A stretch of DNA of 64,000 nt, taken from NCBI GenBank assembly GCA_030407085.1, contig CM059584.1:101865001-101929000 (forward strand), given 5' to 3'. Source of the stretch: Trichopria drosophilae (lineage: Eukaryota > Arthropoda > Insecta > Hymenoptera > Diapriidae). The translations under genes were made by a program, and so were the position numbers. The notes beneath the pieces were generated by a model. That model searched no databases, was not told the origin of the DNA, and saw nothing but the letters and a program-made list of their open reading frames with translations. Below, one piece after another: positions 49,101 through 58,855 of this stretch (within the stretch, counting starts at the first letter, position 1; the number at the start of each line of letters is the position of its first letter).

Positions 49101-51079
49101 GTTATTTGGTTTTTACGCGATTTATCTTCTCGCGATATCATTTCCTCTCTCAAACCGCCTACTTTGAATGCATTGATTTTAATTTATGACCAAAGCGTAT
49201 ACGTTTCGCAAAATCTCTTTGATATTAGCAACGAGTTAACGATTAGGTGTGTAGAATTCGATCCATATTGTTAAATGTCATCTTGTCAACAATCTGTTAC
49301 TGCATGTAATAAAAAAAACGCGACTCATCGTTGACGCGCGTTTCTTGATTGTAAACTATGACGTTCGATGACAATGTGGCTTTTTGACATTTTTGTGACA
49401 GACAAGATCCTTTTTCTGTAATTTTTTAATCTGAATGATGAGTAATCTAAAACTCTATACTTCTAAACATATATTCAATGGAAAATAATTTGTAGAATTA
49501 ACTTAAGAATCGATTATTATTAATCTAATAGAGGTTTACACGCTGTATACTATAGTTAATGATATTATGGAGTTAAAGTTATAGGACTAGCAAATTACAT
49601 TCTTATGTCTTCGTTTAAGTTGTCTTGAATGTTAAGTTATCAATGACCAAGAAACAATGAATGATAGTTATCGCATACTGTTGGATTGTTGTCAAACTGT
49701 ATTTGTTGCAACAAACGTATGTACATGAAAAGTTGAACAAAGAAAAACATTTAAACATCGAAAAACAAGAAAGACTTTCAGAAGATTCAAGTACGAGTAA
49801 CACTCCGAAAATTAAATTAAGTCGATGCAAGCTAAAGTAGAATAAGAGCCTCGCAGGAAAAGCTTTGAAAACGGATGCAAGTATCACTACAATATGTTAT
49901 TACCCCACAATTATGTTGACAACATCTTAATTTACAGTGGCCTTACTTTACGCAGAATGATGTTTGGTTGTTACTATACTAATTTCTATACTGAACTGTT
50001 CGTTCATCATTCTAAATAAACTGCATCACTACATTTTTAGTACTATACTAATAACATTTTGATCAGTTATTACACAATTAAACAAACTTTCCACCAAAGC
50101 CCAGTGTAAAATAGTATATTTTTTTTTGTACACTCTACTACAAAATAGTCAAATGAATCACAATTTACTCGCAAAACAAAGTTAGCAAAATCATATTACT
50201 TATACAAAACAATTAAATCATGTTCAGGCGCTAAATATTACATCATTTCAAACCAGTTTTATACAGTATACGATGTATTCGCAGCAAACGAAGCGAAATT
50301 CGTGCAAAATGCCAAACTCCAAGTATGCAACAAAATAAGAAATGAAAAAGGCCGTTCCAAATGTTCGCCAGCTACATTTATCGCGTTCTTCAGCGTATTT
50401 GGCGAATCTACCAAAACGTCTATAGGACTTCATACTTGATGCAGCAGTTTCATACACACTTAAAAAAAAGTTCGTTTAGATATTATACAAAATTTCACGA
50501 ATGTGACGAATCGCATATAAGTTCTGTTTAAAAATTCACGATTTGATTTTGAAATAATCGCAACAAAGTTCAAGTTCAATTTTTTTTAAAGAAATTATTC
50601 AAAATATATTTTCGCGGTTTTTGTGATTCTGATAATATTATATCATTCAAATGCTAATTATAAAATGACTTTCATTAATAACATAAATGAAATATAATTA
50701 GTTACTTTTCCATCAGAAGCAGTTTTAAAGATGCCAACAGAAAACCGACTGATAAAATAAAAAATCTGATGTTGTGATATCAGAAAAACCAAATTTCGCT
50801 TAAGAATTCAAAAATAATCGCTATTAGTTACGTAGTGGTTACGTTTTACAGTGTTAAATACCAAAACGCTGACGCAAAAACGTGGGAAAATTTTTTAAAA
50901 CTTCACACCGAAATTTCTTCTGCACTTTTCAGAAGGTCCATAACTAACTTTGTGTTAAAAATAGATGGAACGACTATCCTGCTAAAAAATCGTATTTTTA
51001 TCCTTTTTTTTAAATATTTTAGAATTTCAAGCTATGTTTTAGCAGTACATGTTACTAATTATCTCTTGGTATATGTTTA

Positions 51080-51319
51080 AAGGAGTCAGTACTAGTCATT
51101 TTCTTTACCAGGCCGTAAAAGTTGATTTTACGGCCCAAAATCGATACGAGTATCGATTGATCGCTGGAGGCCATGCAATTTGAAAGACTAACATTATTTT
51201 TCGGACTCATAGTCAATAAAATTACAAACTAAAAATAGTCATGGTTCCGAAAACAAATATTTGTCAGCGTCGGTGGCGCTCTCTATGACGCAATTTTGTC
51301 TCTACTTTACTGACTCCTT
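51080..51319. mobile_element. MITE with 12-bp terminal inverted repeats and TA target duplication
   Basis: The ends AAGGAGTCAGTA and TACTGACTCCTT are perfect inverted repeats, and the element is flanked by TA at 51078-51079 and 51320-51321. Inside are a 10-bp stem GGCCGTAAAA/TTTTACGGCC with a 5-base loop (51111-51135) and a 9-bp stem AATCGATAC/GTATCGATT (51139-51158). The TA duplication points to the Tc1/mariner group. At 240 bases it is non-autonomous. Confidence 0.85.
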
Positions 51320-51893
51320 TATTTAAAACAAAGAAAACAATTGTCCAAATAATTTCTTTAAAATTTCGAAACCCCTTTTTTTAATATTTTATACAGTGAC
51401 ACGTTTTGTCACAATTTTTCGTGAATTTTGTGTTGTACAACATTAATAAAAGAATTTTTACCAGAAAATTTATCACCGGAGAAACATAATTAACAAAGCT
51501 CTTTAATAAATGTCAATTTTATCATTTTTGAACTTTTAACTTTTTAAATAATAATTTTACAGAAAAACTAGCAGCAACGAATTTAATTTTGAATGTTTTT
51601 AAAATTTTAGGATCAACTGGCTCCATCTATCCCACAAACTTACAGTTAGATAAAAATATAGAAAAAAAGGACAGAGTTTTTAAAGACAATATACTAATTA
51701 CTATATTATTACTTAGTACATTAACACTGAGGATAAGGTAAGCATATTAATAACGTAGTTAACAACAGAAGGTTATCATACACATAGAAAAAAATATTAG
51801 TTAGTTATTGAAACTGTGATTCGTCCAATTCGATAGAATTTAATAAACGAACTATTTTCCGGTGTGATTTCTTTTTTTAGTTAGCGGCTTTAC

Positions 51894-52031
51894 CCGAAGA
51901 TGTTGCGTCACTTGCTGATTATCAGTTTGTTCACTAGGACTTGTTCGAGGCGTAGATTCGGTTTCCATTGCGGTTTCCGTCTTATCCGAGTTATCCGCAA
52001 TCTCCAGTTGCAGCATGAAAATCACTGTTAT
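51894..52031 (-). CDS. Itpr: Candidate alternative cassette exon of Itpr at the SII position
   Basis: The 138 bases form 46 open codons in phase 0 at both ends, between acceptor TTTGTAG|ATAAC and donor CTTCGG|GTAAAG. It lies between the exon ending EYGEK and the exon starting GEALRN. Vertebrate IP3R1 carries its optional SII segment at exactly this point. The predicted peptide is acidic and Ser/Thr-rich (LEIADNSDKTET, TESTPRTSPSEQTD) and ends QHLR, similar in character to the vertebrate segment. Both splicing in and skipping keep the frame. The exact acceptor is uncertain because an in-frame AG also occurs at CTGGAG|ATTGCG. There is no direct homology proof. Confidence 0.5.
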
Positions 52032-53546
52032 CTACAAATCTAATTCTACGAGGACTACTCACCACGGAGCACACATGTGTACAAGTGCCCCCGAATCCAC
52101 TCCCAAATTTCACTCGATGAAAGAGTCATTTTCCAAAATTTTTCATAAATCTTTTTACTTTTAAGAAATGCCAAAAAAACTAACAAAAATAATTCAAATT
52201 TCTAAACACGTTCTTTCTGCTTCTTTTAAATCTTTGTTATTCGTTTGTAAACTAGTTTATTCAATAAAATATTGTATCCCTTAAAATGTTTCGGAGGAAA
52301 ATACAACTTGTATCATTTTTGTAAAGAATTATGGATAACAATAAACTTAATAACAAATGTTTACTTTGCTCTTATGCTTCTAGGCGACAGCAAACAAGGG
52401 CACACCTAATAAATCTTCTTATTACTGCAAAAACGTCCTACTTAGCACTTAAAAATGTTAGTATATCAGAGTACTTTTTAGATCTCTTCCATCGAGTTTA
52501 ATAACGTGTTAAACCGCTAGAAATACTCATTCGAATGTTTACTAAATGTGTGCAAAAGGAGAACACTCAGTTTCTGTCGTTTTATTTTCAGGTAATTCGA
52601 TCACTTAAAAACAAAAGACATTTTGTGTATATACACGATACATATACAGAGTGAACAAAGTTTTTTTCATTGCGTTTCGAAACTTTTAAGAAAAGAAATT
52701 TAGTAAGGTAAACGTACCAATAGCTGGACGCTTAGTAAAACCATCCTATAGCTGGACAACCTAATGCTTGTCTAGAGAACAAACGATACCGCTTAGTCTG
52801 TTCAGCGTTTACCTTACCTACTTTTAATTCTTTCAATATGGAATCAATAACATTTTTTACGTTTAAACTATTCAATATTCAATTAAGTTCCAGAAAATAT
52901 CTTTCGATTATTTATTCTAATAACGTCTACTAATTTAATGTGATATGACACATTGTTAGTTTTGGTTTGATAAAATTTTTTTTAATGTGTATTAGCACAC
53001 TAATTTTTAATTACGATTCAAAAATGCAATAAAATTCTGTTCTTATATCAATATAAAAATCTTACATTTGTTCCATCCACTAGGAATAGACACCTAACAT
53101 TTTTTCTAATATTTCGAAAAAATACACGAATATTAAGGTTTTTAGGTTTCTCTTTCTCTATTGTACAGTAGGATTAACTATGAAACTTAACTTGCTGTAC
53201 AATAATAATGATATTATATAATAACATATTATGGAATATAATTGTACCGTGTTTACATACTAAATTATTATACAAAAATTAATTGAATTATGACGACATT
53301 TTTTATCTGGAATAAATTCAATTTCATCAACAAAAAATATAAAATATAAACTTTAAAAGTATTAAAAATTTCAATAAAATAAAAAGAATATATTCTTTCA
53401 TGATTGAATGACCAAAAAAGTAAACGTATTTCGCGAAACTGAATGCCCTTTCGATGACATGTGATTAGTAACTTTCTCCTCGTGATAATTATTAATGAAT
53501 TTTAGTAACTCAACATACATGCGGGAACGTATTTTAAAAGACTGAC
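52032..53546 (-). other. Itpr: Itpr intron segment with a small inverted-repeat element
   Basis: The stretch is AT-rich except for a MITE-like piece at 52,701-52,819. No exon was found in it. Confidence 0.6.
52701..52819. mobile_element. Tiny MITE-like element
   Basis: GTAAGGTAAACG (52703-52714) and CGTTTACCTTAC (52806-52817) are perfect inverted repeats, and the outer bases TAG and CTA extend the pairing with one gap. Inside, TAGCTGGAC occurs twice (near 52,731 and 52,752). There is no coding capacity. Confidence 0.55.
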
Positions 53547-53658
53547 CTTTTCACCATACTCTGGATCGATGGCCATCATTTCTCTCAGTGTCCTTAACAC
53601 TTTTATGCACAGCTTTTCCTCCTTTGCTTCCAACAATTTTTCCGTATGTTTGATGAGC
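53547..53658 (-). CDS. Itpr: Itpr exon before the SII-equivalent site
   Basis: This 112-base exon (phase 2 in, 0 out) encodes [37 protein letters not shown]. It matches vertebrate KLCIKVLQTLREMMTKD...YGEK. The acceptor is TTCTGCAG|GCTCA and the donor GAAAAG|GTCAGT. Confidence 0.97.
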
Positions 53659-54625
53659 CTGCAGAATTAAAGAAAATGTTATTATATTTAGCAACAAGTA
53701 TCTATTTTGGATTTTGGGAATGCTCATTAATGAGTAATAGCTGACATTCGAAACTAATACAAAATAGAGAATATGAACTACTTTAAATATTGGGTATTGG
53801 TTGCATAGGTGTTGGAAAATGTAGCTTACTGCAACTGAACCTATTTCGATTACGAAATAACCTAAGTGTTAAATTGACAAAATGGCAACCGAAATGAAAA
53901 CTCATTTCAATAACGGGACCCATAATGGAGCACAATAAACCCACGAACATCGCGTATGCGCCTGATGGCGAAAAACACAACTAAATTGTAGGAATCCTTT
54001 GGTGTAGACGCGTAAACGTTTATGGAATTAACAATGCTCTTGTAGAAAACTACTTACTAATTAGAATACTAAAAATCTTCATAATAATCATATAAAAGGG
54101 TATCTGTTTATCACGTGATTCACTTTTCATTAGTCATCACTAACGTTTTTACTATTTTCACTAGTAACATTTTCCACAAAAGCATTGTAAATTTCATAAG
54201 CATATATATTTTACTAGTCTGGTTTAGGAAATTCTATTACAGAACAATATTAAAATATATTTCCTATTATTTTTGAACATCTTCCTGTACAATTTCTCTC
54301 ATTATATCTAAGTAAAACAAGTGGTATCAATGAAGTCCTTCCTAATTTTTAACATAACGATTACGCCACAGTTTTAGTAGTGAAACATTACAGACGAGGC
54401 ATTTTTATTGTTGTAAATAAAGTTGATAAAAAATCCTTTAAAAAGTTTTTTTTAATGAGCTAATATCAGTGATTGAATATAGCAGGCCAGAACAATGAGT
54501 TTAACTGACCATGTCATAGACGTAACTCCTAACCCAAAGTCATATTTACAATAAACAAGTAGGATGTATAATTGCTTTTATATATAAAACATTACCATTA
54601 AATATAATTCAATTAAATTACTGAC
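53659..54625 (-). other. Itpr: 0.97-kb Itpr intron
   Basis: AT-rich, with nothing recognised in it. A minus-strand open frame at 53783-53980 has no match and is taken as chance. Confidence 0.7.
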
Positions 54626-54813
54626 CGTCGGATGAATCCTCCATTTTCGCATCGTTTCCGAGCTTCTGTGGCAACGGGGAACAACAGCTCTGGCCGATAG
54701 AGGATGTCAACTAGTAGTGATAGTTCCGATTGGACTAGAGGTTTTAATTGTTCTTCTAACAATGATACTATATCTTGCAATCCTTCTATAATGCTACGAT
54801 CCAATCTCATCAA
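54626..54813 (-). CDS. Itpr: Itpr exon: RIH region
   Basis: This 188-base exon (phase 0 in, 2 out) encodes [38 protein letters not shown] and [13 protein letters not shown]. It matches [22 protein letters not shown] and LVDVLHRPELLFP. The acceptor is TTTGCAG|TTGAT and the donor CGACG|GTCAGT. Confidence 0.97.
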
Positions 54814-55209
54814 CTGCAAACAGAGAAAAATTAAGGTCCATCAGTATTAAATTCTCTAAATCCTTCATCGGTATGTATATAACATTTTTTTTTTATATTT
54901 CTGAATCGTAGATGAAAAATAGCTAGGAACTATAGAAAAAAATAGTTACTAATTTTTTCTACATTCATTTTGAAAAGTTTGAACTTTGTTTCCCGCCAAA
55001 AGTGTAAAATGTCTACTTTCTTGATCCTGGAGAACTTAGTCACTCACTGACCAGTCAGTTTCTAGTCCAATCCCTACACCGATGGTACACTTTCCAAGTA
55101 AGTTCAAAATATTGATTAAAATGAATTGTTTCTTCTACTGCAGATACCAAATATTTGTATTTCTTAAAATGTATATGTGCTGTGATATTTAGATAACATT
55201 AAATCGTAC

Positions 55210-55352
55210 CTGGCTTTGAGTCTTTTCGACCTTTGGCTGCTTCGCTGCTTGTAACCATTTTGTTGTTTGACGACTTAGCATCGCTGCCTTATTGAACATT
55301 GACGCCACTTGACTCTCCAAATCCGTAGGTATAGCGATTCCTCGCCCTTTGG
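55210..55352 (-). CDS. Itpr: Itpr exon: linker
   Basis: This 143-base exon (phase 1 in, 0 out) reads KGRGIAIPTDLESQVASMF then NKAAMLSRQTTKWLQAAK and KTQSQ. The start matches vertebrate KSRAIAIPVDLDSQVNNLF and the end is variable. The acceptor is AAAATAG|CCAAA and the donor GCCAG|GTACGA. Confidence 0.94.
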
Positions 55353-55534
55353 CTATTTTATAATAATTTTTTATATTTTGAATATTGACATTAAAAAAAG
55401 AATGTACTTAATTATAATGGTAAATGTTTATGAACAAAAAATACATGAAATAGTTATCCTGGTCATCTTATATGTTAAAAATGTACTTAATTGCGTAATG
55501 TAGATAAATTCTAGTGTAATGACTATCGATTGAG

Positions 55535-56520
55535 AGATGACAACCGGAGTAGATAGAGGATCCAACTTAGAGCCCAGCCTCTACAATGCACTATATACGG
55601 GATGCAAATATCGGATAATACACTCTTCGAATAATATGTGGATTACGATTATAACTTTCCCCAATCCACATCCGGTTTAGTTAAAATTGAACCACATTAT
55701 GAGATAAGTAGAGTGCCGCATGGGAATACCTAGACTCTATTTCTTATTTGCATTTTCCATCCAACATTCCAATGATAGTGATTCATAACAAAATTAAGTT
55801 CTGGTGACATATTAAAAGGGTTGTAGAAAAGGCATCCTTAAAGACAACAGCAATAACCCGCTTGATGGTAAACACCAGTAGCCCTAAATAGAAAAATCGT
55901 ATTGAGAGAAACGATGAACTCGATGACATTGTATTATAGGTCCTAAATTTAGGTAAGCTCAGAATGTATGTCAAAATACAGGAAAAGAGTGAGTTCAACG
56001 CCATAATTAACTAATGAGTAGAGTCTGCAACCAAAAGTAGCCCTAGCAGTAAATATACTCATTGTTGCGGGATGGTTCCAAGGAACCTTTGAAAAGTCAA
56101 AGAGTATATCAGGAAAACCAGAACAAAAAACATTAATGAGGGGAGAGACTTGCAACAATGAAAAAACGGACAACAGTGGTTAAACAACTGTAACAAGAAG
56201 ACATTTTATAAAGAATCTAAGTTCCTAGAAGAATACAACACGGAGAGGTGAATTTGTATATTATCTAGTTCTTGTCAGGACATGCTTGTTTTAGTCAAAA
56301 TTTGTTTACGATGAGAAAAATCAGTACTCCATACTGTAAATACTGTAGACACTTAACAATAATCCCGAGCATGTATTCTTTGAATGTGAATGTTGGATAG
56401 TAGAAAAATGTCATTGGAAAAATCACGCCAAAAAAGAGCGTTTAAAACAATTTATTGCAAACTATTATGATGGTGATGAGATACGAAAAATGTGTTGAAG
56501 GAAAAAAAGATTAATAGATA
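55535..56520 (+). pseudogene. R1-like non-LTR retrotransposon relic (ORF2 C-terminal half)
   Basis: The plus strand carries degraded pieces in family order. GVDRGSNLEPSLYNALY (from 55543) is a decayed form of the RT motif GVPQGSxLGPxLWNxLY. KASLKTTAITRLMVNTSSP (about 55,830-55,885) resembles the post-RT region of R1-type elements. At 56,332-56,387 PYCKYC...PEHVFFEC is the C-x2-C...H-x4-C zinc knuckle at the end of R1-clade ORF2. Frame changes and stops interrupt all of them, so it is long dead. It is antisense to Itpr. Confidence 0.7.
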
Positions 56521-57150
56521 TCTCCTAGAAACTTAAGCAAAATACATTTAATGATGTTTTATCAATCGTTTATAACTTGCCTCAGTCGACAAGAATTTTA
56601 ATGTCGCTTGCAAGGGACTTGACATCAGGACCTAGCACCATCAGATCTCTTGTAGGGTTAAACTAAGTTAATAGTAACTAAATTACAACTCGCAACATCC
56701 CTTTTAACAAAAAAAAATCGGTTATCGATAATTTGGTCGATACTATTAAAAATGTAGACACAATTCCAAAATAACAATAAACAAAAAATAAAACCACTAC
56801 TTTCTGAAAATAATTATCATACAAATCTAACATATAAACATGTAAACAAGCGTATTCAATCATCTATTAATAATTCCCAATCTAATAATTGAAATACCGA
56901 CGACGACAATTTTTCTATTTGAGAAAGCAGATCTTCTCAAAAGAATTCGGTAATTACAGAACATCGTTTAAATACCGATTATAGTTTTAACTAGAATGGT
57001 GTGAAAATGATTGACACAGTAGACGAATTTCGGAAATGCTGCATATAAAACTTGCATTACAATCTTAATTCAGTTTATCAAGAACTATTAATATTTCTTA
57101 AATGAAAAAATTACTCTCCACTGCCTATAAATTAAGTATATACAGTTAGC

Positions 57151-57187
57151 CCCTAAAGAGGGACCTATGTAGGTCCGAAACGTCGGG
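57151..57187 (+). ncRNA. Degenerate hammerhead-ribozyme-like motif
   Basis: CTAAAGAG is followed by the stem GGACCTA-TG-TAGGTCC and then GAAACGTCGG. The arrangement matches a hammerhead core (CUGANGA, stem II, GAAA), such as those carried by Penelope-like and other retroelements in animals. Here the invariant G of CUGA is A, and an extra G precedes the stem, so self-cleavage is not expected. It is probably the decayed end of a retroelement. Confidence 0.35.
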
Positions 57188-57414
57188 AAAAATACCACAT
57201 TTGTGCTCATAGAAAGCAACTAAGTTGTAGATTAAAGGCCCACCCAATTTCTAACTTCTTAAGAGTAGTCTCAACTATATGGGACGATGGTGAATCGAAA
57301 TTAAAACTTACTCCAGAGTTACATCAATAGGAAAGTAAATATTAGAAAATAGCTTGTAAAATAATAATATACATTAAAATTCAGTTTGCTTTAAAAACCT
57401 TAGAAAGTACATAC

Positions 57415-57535
57415 CGACATCGGACAAAGTCCTAATGCAGTTCTCCACATTGAATCGCTGACCTGCATTCAGCCATGTGCACTGCGATACTTTAAAAGCT
57501 GCGTGCAATAGCTGGACGAAAATCGGTTGTCGAGT
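57415..57535 (-). CDS. Itpr: Itpr exon: most 5' exon in the window
   Basis: This 121-base exon (phase 0 in, 1 out) encodes [37 protein letters not shown] and SDV. It matches vertebrate GRPIFIQLLQAAFRVYNCSWL and CIRVLADV. The acceptor is TTTCACAG|ACTCG and the donor TGTCG|GTATGT. All earlier exons lie above 64,000. Confidence 0.95.
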
Positions 57536-58855
57536 CTGTGAAATTTGAAAATCTGATCAGCTTTTCCTCTTGCATGGTCTATTACAACGAATTTATTGAT
57601 ACACTTACTTCAATTCTAATTTAAATAACGACTTTTCGCCTTTTTCGACTTTCGTCTAATCAAAAATGTATTAACTGAACGTAAGTGTTTTTATTTCAAT
57701 AAATTCAGATGTAATATGCAATAATTATGTTAAATCTTTCTAAAAATGAGTACTCTAACGTCATGTACTTTTCGATCATTTTCATTCACCAAGTCATCAA
57801 ATTCATTCAAGAGAAAAGTTCGAAATCCTACATAGTGTTAGATGTATTGAAAATTTTCATTTTTATAGATACAATTTGGTTAAGTATTTTCCCTAAGAAT
57901 TAGAGATTATTTACTGAATCCCTAATGAGTTTCACAGATTCAAATTGAACGAATGTACTGTAAAAAAGGCATAATAAAATATTTTGTAAATAATCGAAAA
58001 GTGCATTAGCATTGGTACCAAATATTAATGATTTAACGTATGGTTAAATCATAAAATACTGCGTGTACACCTAGAAAAGTGTTATATGTATCATGCCAAT
58101 AGTGAACATTGATCCATCTAAGTAGACATTTTTTTTGTGTACCTTTATTTTAAATCAAAGTAACCTTTAACACATGAAATTATCATACATTATGCATAGT
58201 CTTACATATTTTGAATGAAAGAACGTACATCTTTTTACCAGTATCATTCAAGTTCAACGCTGTCATATATAGTTTTCGAGTCATTTCAGCATGGTAAAAA
58301 AGATGTGAATATTTTCATTGGTTTTTTTTTAATGTCCCAGATAATTTCGTCAAGATATCGCAATGTTTTTACATCTATTTCTGTATTCGACGAATAAAAA
58401 GTCATTTTTTTTTAATTTGAAGGATAGCTTCAACATATTTCATTGAATTTCGATACTATGGTTCACTTATTACTTTATTTTTCAAGTCTTGAAATTGTAA
58501 TTTTTTTAAAAGAGTTTTCTTCTTCGGTAACCGTACACTTCATTCAGTTTGCAATAAGAGAATACTTTGACTTTCTTTTAGTTACTGTATTCCTTATTAG
58601 TATTCTTGTTCATATTCTCGTTCTTTGAGCGATTTTATTCTTTAGTATTTGTTATATTAAACTTCATCAATCTATTTCTGTCTCTTATTCTTATCTCAGA
58701 TTGTAGATTTTTGCATACCGTTTTCAAATACTTCTCGTATTTATTTACAGTTGTTTAAGTAAGATTGTGTTGGTGTGTGCTCTTTCGGACACTGAATAGT
58801 GACGTCACCAACTATATTTGAATTCTTCTCATCTAAAATGATTTTTAATAACTAT

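Larger units (their letters stand above)
44007..51893 (-). other. Itpr: 7.9-kb Itpr intron between the candidate cassette and the next exon
   Basis: The intron contains a foldback element at 45,115-46,132 with an 18-base perfect palindrome, and a TA-flanked MITE at 51,080-51,319. About 46,200-50,200 is AT-rich with nothing I recognise. A minus-strand open stretch at 50,248-50,457 has protein-like composition but no recognised match. Confidence 0.6.
55353..57414 (-). other. Itpr: 2.1-kb Itpr intron with LINE relic and hammerhead-like motif
   Basis: The intron contains a decayed R1-like LINE fragment on the opposite strand (about 55,535-56,520). Further on is a hairpin plus GAAAC motif (57,151-57,187). 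Nothing else is recognised. Confidence 0.7.
25640..57535 (-). other. Itpr: Inositol 1,4,5-trisphosphate receptor gene, 3' half (20 exons)
   Basis: The product is the tetrameric IP3-gated calcium release channel of the endoplasmic reticulum. Twenty coding exons were placed by matching translated segments to the remembered family sequence and then requiring GT-AG borders and matching phases. All junctions agree, and the lengths add up to 3,636 bases (1,211 codons plus stop). Animal IP3 receptors are about 2,700-2,800 residues, so this is the C-terminal 43-45%. The suppressor, IP3-binding core and MIR domains lie upstream beyond 64,000. Key sites present are the RIH-associated domain, six membrane segments, the GGGIGD selectivity filter, the C-x2-C/H-x4-H zinc linker and the C-terminal coiled coil. 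RyR is excluded by [14 protein letters not shown] and [10 protein letters not shown]. The gene looks intact and under selection within the window. Confidence 0.97.

Noticed and set aside
51894..52031. Reading this segment as a constitutive Itpr exon
   Set aside because: The flanking exons join in phase without it and give the standard EYGEK-GEALR sequence, so it was recorded as optional.
25640..57535. Ryanodine receptor instead of IP3 receptor
   Set aside because: The signature segments [24 protein letters not shown] and the MTEQRKQKQR tail are specific to IP3 receptors.
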